NCBI RefSeq assembly: GCF_000317835.1
Contig: NC_019793.1
Span: forward strand, 3,574,001 to 3,638,000
Direction of reading: 5' to 3'
Source: Deinococcus peraridilitoris DSM 19664
Lineage (GTDB): Bacteria; Deinococcota; Deinococci; Deinococcales; Deinococcaceae
DNA: 64,000 nt
A program made the position numbers and the translations under genes. Under the pieces are notes generated by a model that worked only from the letters and a program-made list of their open reading frames with translations, had not been told where the DNA came from and searched no databases. Shown here piece after piece: positions 24,659-32,747 of this stretch; within the stretch, counting starts at the first letter, position 1, and each line of letters begins with the position of its first letter.

Positions 24659-25189
24659 TCAGGACGTGGGTTCGCCCTGCGGCAGATCGTCGACAAACAG
24701 CGGCAGATCGAAAGCCTCAATGCGCGCGTACAGGTGCTCGAGTGCAGCGGGGTCGATTCCCGGTGCCGCGAGGCTGAGGCAGGTAAGGTAGTACTCGCAC
24801 ACCGGGAGCAGTCGGTCGCCAAGACGCTGGTGTTCATCGGGCGTGAAAAGCCCGGCAAACACTCCGGGATCGCCCAGCGCCGGGTGGCCGCCCTGCCGCA
24901 GGGCGGCCCGCAGGAACTCCGCGACTTCGGAGGGGTTGTGCCAGAAGCCGAAAGCGGTCTCCGAAGTGAGACGGTCGATGTCCCGTAGGCCGGAAAGCGG
25001 AATTTCCTTGTTCACCAGCGCCCGGGCAAGTGCCTGCCGCTCAAGGCGTTTGCGCGCGTAGCGCGAGATCGACAGCAGGGCGTCGGCAGGTGTCACGCGG
25101 CCTCCCACGGCGACGCGCAGACGGTAAGCCAGCACGTAATCCTGATATTCACGAAGCAGCGATGACACGGGCTGCGGCACGACCGTCAT
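24659..25189 (-). CDS. Hypothetical protein, 176 aa
   Basis: I do not recognise this protein. It is soluble and predicted helical. The N-terminus contains REYQDYVLAYRLRVAVGGRVTPADALLSISRYARKRL (seen in parts: LLREYQDYVL, SISRYARKRL), and the C-terminus is acidic (IEAFDLPLFVDDLPQGEP). No signal, membrane segment or known motif is visible. Its start is the first ATG after the repeat-rich intergenic block. It may be co-transcribed with the kinase gene 48 nt downstream, although that gene has its own -10. Confidence 0.65.
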   Translation of the reverse strand: MTVVPQPVSSLLREYQDYVLAYRLRVAVGGRVTPADALLSISRYARKRLERQALARALVNKEIPLSGLRDIDRLTSETAFGFWHNPSEVAEFLRAALRQGGHPALGDPGVFAGLFTPDEHQRLGDRLLPVCEYYLTCLSLAAPGIDPAALEHLYARIEAFDLPLFVDDLPQGEPTS

Positions 25190-25371
25190 TGTAGTGACCT
25201 CGCGAGGCGAAATATGGTGTTTTTGCTCAGTGTTCGCGCCGCAAAACCGTGCGCCCCGAGAAGTGCAGGGCGTTCACGACCGGCAACTGCCGGTTCGCCG
25301 GATCACGTGGCCGCTTCAGGCCGGCAAGGGCAGTCTGCACACGGATCAAAACTCAAAACTCGGCACTTGAC

Positions 25372-25395
25372 CGTGAGTGCAGTCGTGAGTGCAGT
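25372..25395. repeat. Tandem 12-mer CGTGAGTGCAGT x2
   Basis: Two exact, adjacent copies at 25372-25383 and 25384-25395. Confidence 0.85.
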
Positions 25396-25446
25396 GCCTG
25401 AGGCAAGTCGGCCCACCGAAAAGACGTGCCGCAACCTACAGCGGTT

Positions 25447-25485
25447 GTCAAAGACATGGATCGGTTTTTGATCAATGTCTTTGAC
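25447..25485. repeat. Inverted repeat with 11-bp perfect arms
   Basis: GTCAAAGACAT (25447-25457) and ATGTCTTTGAC (25475-25485) flank 17 nt that contain a further GATC/GATC pair. It is not followed by a T-run, so a terminator is unlikely. Confidence 0.75.
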
Positions 25486-25502
25486 CGAGCGGAGAGCGCG
25501 CA

Positions 25503-25697
25503 GTGCCCGAAACCGCTTTTGGGCACGCTGTCAGCGCGGGGAGCGAGTGACCTTGACCAGGAGCGTTTGGAAGCGGGCAGGCGTCCTTCAGGGCGTCCGT
25601 TCTGCCCAAGACGCGGGCAGGCGTCCTCATGGGCGTCTTGCGCAGAGCAGCCCTCAAAGCGGTTTGAGGGCTTGCGCGCGTCCGTTCTGCCCAAGAC
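25503..25697. repeat. Mosaic of direct and inverted repeats
   Basis: The 20-mer GCGTCCGTTCTGCCCAAGAC occurs at 25593-25612 and 25678-25697. GCGGGCAGGCGTCCT occurs at 25573-25587 and, 40 nt on, at 25613-25627. Inverted pairs: GTGCCC/GGGCAC (25503-25508, 25521-25526) and AGCCCTCAAA/TTTGAGGGCT (25649-25658, 25663-25672). AAACCGCTTT at 25510-25519 is the inverse of AAAGCGGTTT at 25656-25665. This is typical of a mobile small noncoding repeat; deinococci are known to carry families of these. Confidence 0.75.
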
Positions 25698-25747
25698 AAT
25701 GGAATTGATGGAGTGTCTTCCTCCAAGGGTGGAATGGACAAACGCTC

Positions 25748-25753
25748 TAGACT
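25748..25753 (+). promoter_or_regulatory. Leaderless -10 TAGACT of the MocR gene
   Basis: TAGACT is followed by 6 nt and the GTG at 25760. Confidence 0.7.
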
Positions 25754-25759
25754 GACAGC

Positions 25760-27178
25760 GTGGACCTGTTGCCCGCTCAAAGCGCGGAAGCGTTGTACCG
25801 CCGGGTGTACCGCAGCCTGCGCGCGGCCATCCTGAGTGGAGAATGGCCGGCTGGCCGGCGCCTGCCCTCCTCGCGTGAGCTGGCGCGCGAGTGGGGTGTC
25901 GCCCGCAACACGGTGATCGAGGCGGTCGAACTGCTGATGGTGGAAGGTTACCTGGTGGCGCGCCCGGCGTCGGGTACTTTCGTGGCGCCCAGCCTGGCCC
26001 CCGAGCATCCCCGAGGCGCGCTGTCCCAGACCGAGGATCAGCATCCGCCCCTGCACCTCAGTGGCTGGGCCGAGCGCGCCCTGGCCGCCGAACCTGCCCG
26101 GGAAGCAGAGTTGCACTTCGAATTCGATTTCCGCCCCGGTCAGGTGCCCACCGACATCTTTCCCAGCGAGGCCTGGGCCCAGGCGCTTTCGGCGCGGTCG
26201 CGTGATCTTCAGCGCGGCGGGTACGGCGACGAGCTGGGACCGCTCGAGACTCGCGAGGCGCTGGTGGCGTACCTGCGACGCGAACGCGGCGTACAGGCCA
26301 CCCCAGACATGCTGATGCTCACGTCGGGGTCGCAGGGCAGCCTCGACGCCCTGGCGCGGGTGTTTCTGGAGCCAGGCCGCCACGTGGCCGTCGAGGACCC
26401 CGGCTACCTGGGGGCCCGCCGTGTTTTCGAGGCTGCCGGCGCGCACATTCACGCGGTTCCTGTTGACGAGGACGGCCTGATGCCCGAAGCCCTGCCAAGC
26501 GAGGCCACGTTGCTGTACGTGACGCCCGCTCATCAATTTCCGACCGGGGCGATCCTGCCAGCAGAGCGGCGGATGCGGATTCTCGAGTGGGCGAGGCGCA
26601 CGGGCGCCTGGGTGATCGAGGACGACTACAACTCGGAATTTCGATTCGGTTCGCGTCCCCTCACGGCCTTGCAGGGTCTCTCACCCCACGGCGTGATCTA
26701 CGTGGGCACCTTCTCCAAAAGCCTCGCCCCCGCGCTGCGCAGCGGCTACCTGGTCGCGCCGGCCCGCCTGGTGCGCACACTGGCGCGGGCACGCGCACTC
26801 ACCGACCGCCAGCCTCCCACGCTGGACGCCCTCGCGCTGGCCGAATTCCTGCAAGGCGGGCAGTATGCTCGGCACGTCCGGTACGCCCGTGGACTGGCCG
26901 AAGAGCGCGCCGAGGCCCTCCGGGCCGCACTGGAGCGCCACCTGCCGAGTTGGCGACCGCGCTTCAGCGGGGCCGGGCTGCACCTGTACGTGGAGCTGCC
27001 CCCCGAGCTTGACGAGAAAGAAGTGAGGCGGCGCGCTGGGGAAGCGGGCGTAGGCGTCGGAATTGCCTCCGAGTATGCCCTGACACCGCAGCCTTCCGCC
27101 GTGCTGCTGGCGTTCGCTCACCTGTCTCCGCTCCGGATCGGCCCGGGCATCGAGCGTCTTGCCCGGGCCACGCGTTAA
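25760..27178 (+). CDS. MocR/PdxR family regulator (GntR HTH + aminotransferase domain)
   Basis: A 472-aa transcription regulator. Residues about 8-75 are a GntR winged helix (LRAAILSGEWPAGRRLPSSRELA, VARNTVIEAVELLMVEGYL). Residues about 110-465 are a fold-type I aminotransferase domain, with the PLP lysine in VGTFSKSLAPALRSGYL. Such proteins sense PLP or amino-compound aldimines and often control pyridoxal, GABA or taurine genes. No pdxST or such target adjoins it, so the regulon is unknown; it may control itself through the repeated sequences just upstream. GTG start with TAGACT 6 nt before it. Confidence 0.9.
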   Translation: MDLLPAQSAEALYRRVYRSLRAAILSGEWPAGRRLPSSRELAREWGVARNTVIEAVELLMVEGYLVARPASGTFVAPSLAPEHPRGALSQTEDQHPPLHLSGWAERALAAEPAREAELHFEFDFRPGQVPTDIFPSEAWAQALSARSRDLQRGGYGDELGPLETREALVAYLRRERGVQATPDMLMLTSGSQGSLDALARVFLEPGRHVAVEDPGYLGARRVFEAAGAHIHAVPVDEDGLMPEALPSEATLLYVTPAHQFPTGAILPAERRMRILEWARRTGAWVIEDDYNSEFRFGSRPLTALQGLSPHGVIYVGTFSKSLAPALRSGYLVAPARLVRTLARARALTDRQPPTLDALALAEFLQGGQYARHVRYARGLAEERAEALRAALERHLPSWRPRFSGAGLHLYVELPPELDEKEVRRRAGEAGVGVGIASEYALTPQPSAVLLAFAHLSPLRIGPGIERLARATR

Positions 27179-27324
27179 GTGTCTACCGCTTCAGATCTTC
27201 CGTTCGGGGAACAGCACCCAGAACTACAGAACCCAGCGGCAGACACGCTTCCCCGACTCGCCTCCGCTCGCCCCACGTTTTGGGAGAACACCAAAACTCA
27301 AGTGGGAGCTACTTAACTGATCCG

Positions 27325-27645
27325 TCAGCGCTCGAATTCGTGCTCGAGCCAGGCGCGTCGGCCGCCTTCGCGCTCCAGCAGCGGGGTCGCCAGTTCCAGA
27401 AAGCGCTCCCGGGCGTGTTGCGCGGCCTGGGGTGTGACGCCGTACCGCTCAGGCTGCCGCAGCAGCGTCCGCAGCAAGTCCAGAACCACCACGTCCTGAT
27501 AAGCGACCCCACCCGCCTGCATGTCCGCTCGCCAGTTCACCAGAAAATCAAGTACGAACGGTGCTGGCTCTAGCGTGCAGCCTCCCGGATAGCGAGGCTC
27601 CGGTGGAGCAGGGAAGACGACCTCCAGATTTTGCTCGGCGCTCAC
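27325..27645 (-). CDS. Hypothetical protein, 106 aa
   Basis: A small soluble protein I do not recognise. It has an acidic, Pro-rich start followed by helices (PFVLDFLVNWRADMQAGGV, VVVLDLLRTLLRQPERYG, ARERFLELATPLLEREGGRRAW). Its GTG start overlaps the stop of the RlmI gene (GTGA), so it is co-translated with the methyltransferase. Confidence 0.7.
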   Translation of the reverse strand: MSAEQNLEVVFPAPPEPRYPGGCTLEPAPFVLDFLVNWRADMQAGGVAYQDVVVLDLLRTLLRQPERYGVTPQAAQHARERFLELATPLLEREGGRRAWLEHEFER

Positions 27646-28814
27646 CGTTCGATCCTCAGCAGCAGTGATTTGAGGTAGAGGCTTTCGGGTACGGCGAGCA
27701 TCCAGGGATGATCAGCCGGCTGGTACGTGACGTCAAGCACTTCAGCGCTCACGCCCGCCTCGCCGGCCGCGACCCGCGTGGCGTCCAGCAGCTCCTCGAC
27801 GCGCAGGTAATGCGCGCAGCTGGACACCAGCAGGTGAGCGCCACTGTCGAGCATGCGCATCACGCTGGCGGTGCCCTCGGAGAAAATACGCTTGGCACGC
27901 GGCACGTCATCCTTGCGCTTGGCCAGCGTCGGCGGATCGAAGACGGCGAGCTGAAAGCGGCGTTTCTCGGCCTCCAGTCCCTTTAGGGCTTCCAGCGCGT
28001 CCCCCAGGCGGCTGCCGACCAGGCGCTCGACCTTGTTGGCGCGGGCCACCCGTTCGAGCGTGCCCAGGGCGAAAGCGTCCTTGTCGATGGCCAGGGTTTT
28101 GGCTCCGGCGAGCGCGGCGTGCAGCGAGAACGCCCCGGTGTAGCTGTAGACGTCGAGCAGGGCGTCTCCCGCACGGATGAGCGAGCGCATCCGGCGCCGG
28201 TTGTCGCGCTGATCGAGGAAGAAGCCGGTTTTTTGCGCTTCTAGCGGCGAAAAGAACAGCTCGAGGTCGTCCTCGAAGAAGGTGACGCGTTCTGGAACTT
28301 CACCCCACAGCGGTCCTGTTTTGTAGGCCAGGCTCTCCTTGGTGCGCTCTGACGTATCCGAACGCTCGAAGGCGTGGGCGGCACCGGTGACCTCGCGCAG
28401 CGCCCCCAGAATCAGGTCACGGTGCCGCTCTACCCCGGCGTTGCGAAGCTGCACCGCCAGCACCTCGCCAAACTGGTCGGCCACCACGCCCGGAAGGCCG
28501 TCCGCTTCCGCGTGGACCACCCGCTGGGCGTTGGTGTCCTGGATGCGCCCCTCGCGCCGCTGCAAGGCCATTTCCAGGCGGCGCCGATAAAACGCAGCAT
28601 CGATGGCTTCCTTTTGCAGGGTCAGCATGCGCAGCGGGGTGCCGCCTTCGGCGTTGAAATAACCGCGTCCCAGAAAAGCCCCGCTTTCACCGTGGACGTC
28701 GACGACTTCGCCCGCGCCGATTCCGGCCTCTGCGTCAAGGATGTCACCGGTGTGGCCAAACGGATAACGGCCGAGTATCTTGCGTTCCCGGCCAGCTTTC
28801 AGTCGCACTTTCAT
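27642..28814 (-). CDS. rlmI: 23S rRNA (cytosine-C5) methyltransferase, RlmI family
   Basis: A 390-aa SAM-dependent methyltransferase. The N-terminal 75 residues are a PUA-like RNA-binding domain (VRLKAGRERKILGRYPF...GFLGRGYFN-like pattern). The catalytic domain has the SAM motif LLDVYSYTGAFSLHAA, motif IV FDPPTLAK and the cysteine motif VSSCAHYL of m5C enzymes. Family members methylate C1962 of 23S rRNA. AGGAG stands 5 nt before the ATG. TATACT lies upstream (28851-28856 on the minus strand) as a possible -10. The 106-aa gene is coupled downstream. Confidence 0.85.
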   Translation of the reverse strand: MKVRLKAGRERKILGRYPFGHTGDILDAEAGIGAGEVVDVHGESGAFLGRGYFNAEGGTPLRMLTLQKEAIDAAFYRRRLEMALQRREGRIQDTNAQRVVHAEADGLPGVVADQFGEVLAVQLRNAGVERHRDLILGALREVTGAAHAFERSDTSERTKESLAYKTGPLWGEVPERVTFFEDDLELFFSPLEAQKTGFFLDQRDNRRRMRSLIRAGDALLDVYSYTGAFSLHAALAGAKTLAIDKDAFALGTLERVARANKVERLVGSRLGDALEALKGLEAEKRRFQLAVFDPPTLAKRKDDVPRAKRIFSEGTASVMRMLDSGAHLLVSSCAHYLRVEELLDATRVAAGEAGVSAEVLDVTYQPADHPWMLAVPESLYLKSLLLRIER

Positions 28815-29042
28815 AATGTCTCCTGCAGGCCGGGGCCTGACTCGCAGGAGTATAGAGTGCGCCCATCAGATCGAGGGTGGTGCTGATGCCCCTTTTTTGC
28901 AGGCGCGCCGTGCTTCCGGCTCCCCGCCAGACTTTCCGGACCGGCATTGGCGGCGATCGGTACGCAACGTGATGCTTTGGTGGACCGCTGTCTGCCGGCT
29001 TTTCATACGGCGTCAGACCGTTCGCGTCACACTGAATGAATC

Positions 29043-29561
29043 ATGACCCACCGACTTGCCCTGTTTCTGCTGGCCTTGCCGCTCACCGCTTGCGGAACCA
29101 TTCCCTTGCCAGCCCAGAGTGTGAATCTCGATCTCGAAGTCCCCGTTCCGCCGTTGATTGAACCTTCGAGCATGGTGTTGTACCTGGAAACAGACGCATT
29201 CAAAGGTCAAACGATTCCCGGCACCATCACGCTGCAGCGCCTTGAGATGGAAGCGCTCTACAGCGGCGCGCCCGGTGAACGTGAGCTGACGGTGTATTTG
29301 CGCGAGACCCTTCCCAACTGCCCTTCTTATCAGGGTGTGTATGCGTGCGAGGATGCTGCAGGCGGGGTGCAGATCGCCAAGGATATCCTGGTCGCCGGCG
29401 TGGCAAAGCGGATCACGCTCAACGGTGGAAAGGGAAGCATTCTGGACCGTGTGGCGCACACGGGCAAAGGCTACTTTGGCCTCAGCCTGTCCAAGGGCCC
29501 ACGCACCGGCTTTACTGACAAGCTGCGCCTCAACAAGGCCACCGCTTACCCCGCGTTGTGA
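29043..29561 (+). CDS. Putative lipoprotein, 172 aa
   Basis: A small exported protein with a lipobox (LPLTAC, Cys17), so it is probably anchored in the envelope. The mature part is beta-rich (VNLDLEVPVPP, MVLYLETDAF, GTITLQRLEMEALYSG), with one possible disulfide pair, Cys at PNCPSYQGVYACE. The family is unknown. Its 3' end overlaps the convergent peroxiredoxin gene by 16 nt. Confidence 0.7.
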   Translation: MTHRLALFLLALPLTACGTIPLPAQSVNLDLEVPVPPLIEPSSMVLYLETDAFKGQTIPGTITLQRLEMEALYSGAPGERELTVYLRETLPNCPSYQGVYACEDAAGGVQIAKDILVAGVAKRITLNGGKGSILDRVAHTGKGYFGLSLSKGPRTGFTDKLRLNKATAYPAL

Positions 29562-30022
29562 CGTTGTTGAATCCGTTCCAGTTCCGCGAGCACGTCCGTT
29601 GCGTGACGCAGGGGATTGACCCGGCTCCAGTGGTGCACGATGTTTCCCGCCGGATCGATGAGGAAGGTCTGACGGCTGCTGCGTCCGAAAACTTTCATCA
29701 GCCCGCCCATCACGCCGTATGCAGCGGCGATCTGCCGGTCGCCATCGGGAAGCAGCGGAAAGCTCAGGGAGCATTTCTGCCGGAACTTTGCCTGTGACGC
29801 CTCGGTGTCCGTGCTCACGCCGATCACCGTGGCGTTGAGGCGTTCGAACTCCGGGAGTGACGATTCAAAGCGTCCGGCTTCGAGTGCGCAGCCCATCGAC
29901 CCGGCCTTCGGATAAAAGAACAGCACCACCCAGCGTCCGCGCAGGGCGCTCAGCTCGACAGCGCGCCCGTCGTCGCTGCGGGCGCTGAAGGCTGGCGCCG
30001 TTTCACCCACGCGTAAACCCAT
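29546..30022 (-). CDS. Peroxiredoxin, BCP/PrxQ type
   Basis: A 158-aa thiol peroxidase that reduces peroxides in the cytoplasm. The active-site segment is FFYPKAGSMGCALEAGRF; the peroxidatic Cys sits in the position of the PxxxTxxC motif, with Ser replacing Thr. A possible resolving Cys follows in RQKCSLSFPLL. GVSTDTEASQAKF is the other family block. The ATG at 30022 is chosen because TACAAT lies 6 nt upstream and the protein then starts MGLRVGETAPAF, the family N-terminus; sequence further upstream is non-coding. Confidence 0.9.
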   Translation of the reverse strand: MGLRVGETAPAFSARSDDGRAVELSALRGRWVVLFFYPKAGSMGCALEAGRFESSLPEFERLNATVIGVSTDTEASQAKFRQKCSLSFPLLPDGDRQIAAAYGVMGGLMKVFGRSSRQTFLIDPAGNIVHHWSRVNPLRHATDVLAELERIQQRHNAG

Positions 30023-30028
30023 ACGGTC

Positions 30029-30034
30029 ATTGTA
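30029..30034 (-). promoter_or_regulatory. Leaderless -10 TACAAT of the peroxiredoxin gene
   Basis: TACAAT on the minus strand is 6 nt before the ATG at 30022. The divergent tilS transcript starts about 50 nt away. Confidence 0.7.
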
Positions 30035-30069
30035 CGGGTCCGTCGCTCCCGGGGAGACCGGGTTGCGCC

Positions 30070-30075
30070 TAGAAT
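30070..30075 (+). promoter_or_regulatory. Leaderless -10 TAGAAT of the small ORF and tilS
   Basis: TAGAAT is followed by 6 nt and the GTG at 30082. Confidence 0.65.
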
Positions 30076-30081
30076 GCCAGG

Positions 30082-30216
30082 GTGCAGCGTTCCGACGGCG
30101 AGAAGAAGTACGCTCCCACAAACTGGGCAGCCGTCTTCTCTTGCGGATGTTGTGTCATGGTGCCCGACACGCCGACTGGCAGCGAAATGATCCTTTTGTG
30201 GGGTGGCGCTTCGTGA
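30082..30216 (+). CDS. Small ORF (44 aa) translationally coupled to tilS
   Basis: The frame begins with GTG 6 nt after a TAGAAT hexamer and stops at TGA 30214-30216. This overlaps the GTG start of tilS at 30213 (GTGA). The predicted peptide starts VQRSDGEKKYAPTNWAA and contains the cysteine cluster SCGCCV. I do not recognise it. It may be a real small protein, or an upstream ORF that couples ribosome entry to tilS; the promoter position and exact overlap support translation. Confidence 0.5.
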   Translation: MQRSDGEKKYAPTNWAAVFSCGCCVMVPDTPTGSEMILLWGGAS

Positions 30217-31817
30217 CGCCGCTCTTGTTGCCGCTGCGTCGCTTTGCCGGAAAGGAGGTGCTGCTGGCCCTGTCCGGCGGTGCGGATTCGGTTGGCCTGC
30301 TGCGGGCCCTGCAGGAAGTCGGGGCGACGGTCACGGTGGCGCACTTCGACCACCGGCTGCGACCGGACTCAGGTGACGACGCAGCCTGGGTCGAGGCCCT
30401 CTGCAAGGAATTCCGGCTGGCGCTGGCGCTCGGAGGGGCCGACGTTGCGGGTGTGGCGCGCGCGCGCGGTTGGACGGTGGAGCAGGCCGCCCGCACCCTC
30501 CGGTACACCTTTCTGGCACAGACTGCGCGGCAGCGTACGCTGAATACCATCCTGACCGCGCACACCCGCGGAGACCAGGCCGAAACAGTGCTGCACCAGC
30601 TGCTGCGCGGCGAACACGCCCTGACCGGCATCGCCCCGGTGTCCGGCCATCTCGTGCGTCCCTGGCTGAACGTCGAGCGGAGCGACATCGAAGCTTACCT
30701 GTGTCAGCTCGGGCAGGGCTGGCGCGAGGACGCGAGCAACCTCGACCGCGCATTTACCCGCAACTGGTTGCGGCATGACGTGCTGCCGAATCTGCGCTCA
30801 CGGTTCCCGTCACTTCACGCTGTGCTGGCCCGCTTGGCAGCCTGGCAGGCCGAGGACGAGGCGCTGCTGGGCGCACTGGCCTCCTCGGTGCCTCCTCATG
30901 CTTCGCTGGAGCGTGAGTCGCCCGCAGTGCTGCGCCGTCTGGTAGCGCAGCAGTTGCGGGGCGCCCGGCTCGATTTTCACGCCGACCACGTGGAACGCCT
31001 GTCTGGGGCCCTGCGTGAAGGAAATACCCGGCACGTCACACTGCCCGGCGGTCGCGACGTGACCGTCACGGGCGGAGCACTTCACCTGACGTCCGTGGAA
31101 TGGCCTATCCCGGACTTTGCGTTTCCGGCGTCTTGGGAGCGCCGTCACCGCCGACCCGGCGACCGGATCCGACTGGGCGGCGGAACGCGCAAGCTGTCCG
31201 ACCTGTTGAGCGACCGCAAGGTACCCCGTGCGGAGCGAGACCGGATCTGGCTGTTGTGCGAGGGCGAACGTGTCCAGTGGATCGGCCTGAGACCACCCGT
31301 CTGGGCGAGCGACAGCGACGCTGAGTTTCGACCGGCTGGTCTGGGAGGAGGAGAAGCGCCCTGGTGGACCGAGATGGGCGAGGCTCTGGGTCTGGCCGCC
31401 CAGGCCGCAGTCGCGGGGGAGGTGCCGGTGGGGGCGCTGGTCGTATACCACGGGCAGGTGATCGCTTCGGCACGCAACACGTCGCGCCAGGATGGCGACA
31501 TGACGCGCCACGCGGAACTGCTGGCATTGCAGCGAGCGTCGCAGATCCTGAGGACCCCCTATTTAAACGATTGCACCCTGGTGGTGACGCTTGAGCCTTG
31601 CCTGATGTGCTACGGAGCAGCCGTCGAGTCGCGGATTGGCGAAATCGTGTTTGGAGCCGATAACCCCAAGCTGGGCGCGCTGGGCGGTCTGTCGGACGTG
31701 TCGCGCGCCCCGTGGAGTCACCGGCCCCGCATCACCCGCGGTGTGCGCGCGCGCGAAGCGTCCGCGTTGCTGCACTCGTTTTTTCTGGACCGCCGGCAGA
31801 ATCCTCAGGAATCTTGA
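30213..31817 (+). CDS. tilS: TilS-TadA fusion: tRNA(Ile) lysidine synthetase with tRNA adenosine deaminase domain
   Basis: A 534-aa fusion of two wobble-position tRNA enzymes. The N-terminal part is TilS: P-loop LALSGGADS (about 17-25), HFDHRLRPDSGDDAAW, TAHTRGDQAET and the C-terminal substrate-binding region RRPGDRIRLGGG. From about residue 390, after a Gly-rich linker, a TadA-type deaminase domain begins: GEVPVGALVV, the zinc motif HAE in MTRHAELLAL, and PCLMC in TLEPCLMCYGAAV. TilS makes lysidine at C34 of tRNA-Ile(CAU); TadA makes inosine at A34 of tRNA-Arg(ACG). I recall such fusions in the Deinococcus-Thermus group but could not check. The GTG start is set by the coupled small ORF and by the TilS N-terminus. 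Confidence 0.88.
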   Translation: MTPLLLPLRRFAGKEVLLALSGGADSVGLLRALQEVGATVTVAHFDHRLRPDSGDDAAWVEALCKEFRLALALGGADVAGVARARGWTVEQAARTLRYTFLAQTARQRTLNTILTAHTRGDQAETVLHQLLRGEHALTGIAPVSGHLVRPWLNVERSDIEAYLCQLGQGWREDASNLDRAFTRNWLRHDVLPNLRSRFPSLHAVLARLAAWQAEDEALLGALASSVPPHASLERESPAVLRRLVAQQLRGARLDFHADHVERLSGALREGNTRHVTLPGGRDVTVTGGALHLTSVEWPIPDFAFPASWERRHRRPGDRIRLGGGTRKLSDLLSDRKVPRAERDRIWLLCEGERVQWIGLRPPVWASDSDAEFRPAGLGGGEAPWWTEMGEALGLAAQAAVAGEVPVGALVVYHGQVIASARNTSRQDGDMTRHAELLALQRASQILRTPYLNDCTLVVTLEPCLMCYGAAVESRIGEIVFGADNPKLGALGGLSDVSRAPWSHRPRITRGVRAREASALLHSFFLDRRQNPQES

Positions 31818-31822
31818 GCGGA

Positions 31823-32509
31823 TTACAAGATTCTTCTGGGCCGGAAGAAGAGACCATCGGCCGCCACCAGGTGCGTGGGAATGCCATTCCACATGCGCAG
31901 GCTGCGCTCGATCGGTACGCCGTGCAGATGACCATAGACCACCGCTTCGGGCCGGTACTGATCGATCAGGTCAGTAAAGCCGGTTGGGGCGAAGTGCAGC
32001 GAGGTCGGAGGGTAGTGGAGCATCAGCACCGTGCGAGGCGCACCTGTCAGGCGCGCGGCTTCGAGGGCCAGCCGCAGCCGTTCCAGCTCACGCTTGTAAA
32101 TCCGCTCGTCGTCCGCGCTGAATTCGTCGCTGCCGGGCACCACCCAGCCACGTGTTCCGCAGATGGCCACATCACCAAAGCGCAGGGCGTCGTTTTGCAC
32201 TGCGAACATCCCGCGCGGCAACTGCGCACGCAGCTTGCTGATCGACGGCCACCAGTAATCGTGATTCCCACGGGAGATCACTTTGAGTCCTGGCAGCTTT
32301 GCCACGTGCTCCAGATCGACGAGGGCGTCGTCGAGCTTCATTGCCCACGACAGATCGCCGGGCAGCAGCACCAGGTCGTCTTCCTGTACGGTGTCCTGCC
32401 AGCGATCGAAAATAGCCTCGGGATGCCCATGCCATTGCCGTCCGAATACCGTCATGGGTTTCGGATGCACCGCTGAAAGGTGCAGGTCGGCAATGGCAAG
32501 AATATTCAT
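31823..32509 (-). CDS. Calcineurin-like metallophosphoesterase
   Basis: A 228-aa phosphoesterase with the full motif set: DLHL near the N-terminus, [24 protein letters not shown] and YGHLHGVP. These bind two metal ions. Family members act on cyclic nucleotides, nucleotides or phosphoproteins; the substrate is unknown. The ATG at 32509 fits the family start ([12 protein letters not shown]). It lies only 11 nt after the T-tract of the tRNA-Pro terminator. It converges with tilS; the two stop codons are 3 nt apart. Confidence 0.88.
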   Translation of the reverse strand: MNILAIADLHLSAVHPKPMTVFGRQWHGHPEAIFDRWQDTVQEDDLVLLPGDLSWAMKLDDALVDLEHVAKLPGLKVISRGNHDYWWPSISKLRAQLPRGMFAVQNDALRFGDVAICGTRGWVVPGSDEFSADDERIYKRELERLRLALEAARLTGAPRTVLMLHYPPTSLHFAPTGFTDLIDQYRPEAVVYGHLHGVPIERSLRMWNGIPTHLVAADGLFFRPRRIL

Positions 32510-32520
32510 TCGTCTGTCCA

Positions 32521-32550
32521 AATAAAAAGCTGGCCCTGTGGGGCCAGCTT
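32521..32550 (-). terminator. Intrinsic terminator of tRNA-Pro
   Basis: On the minus strand, a stem built from AAGCTGGCCC/GGGCCAGCTT is followed by TTTTTATT, 4 nt after the encoded CCA. Confidence 0.88.
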
Positions 32551-32553
32551 CCT

Positions 32554-32633
<80 letters not shown>

Positions 32634-32669
32634 CCACGCGCTTGCCGGGAAACCCGGATCGCGCCACGC

Positions 32670-32698
32670 AGTCTAGCGGCGGGCCCGGAGGGTGTCAA
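32670..32698 (-). promoter_or_regulatory. Consensus promoter of tRNA-Pro
   Basis: On the minus strand, TTGACA (32693-32698), a 17-nt spacer and TAGACT (32670-32675). This is the best-matched sigma-70 promoter in the window. Confidence 0.88.
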
Positions 32699-32747
32699 GG
32701 CCGTCCAGTGTCATGGCAGGGGGCGTGCCGGGCGCGGCACGCCGCGC

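Larger units (their letters stand above)
25190..25759. other. Repeat-rich 0.57 kb intergenic block
   Basis: There is no convincing gene in this stretch. Its right half (from about 25370) holds tandem, direct and inverted repeats listed separately. It lies between two divergent genes, and the only promoter I can place is the GTG-proximal TAGACT of the MocR gene. Confidence 0.7.

Noticed and set aside
25214..25471. 85-codon plus-strand frame in the repeat-rich gap
   Set aside because: Its product is Ser/Arg/Ala-rich without structure, and it ends within the repeats. No promoter or ribosome binding site precedes it.
25372..25697. CRISPR array
   Set aside because: The repeats are of different lengths, spaced irregularly and partly inverted. 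There are no equal spacers and no cas genes nearby.
30030..30212. Longer N-terminus for TilS from 30030
   Set aside because: It would start upstream of the TAGAAT box and has no similarity to TilS. The coupled small ORF explains the region better.
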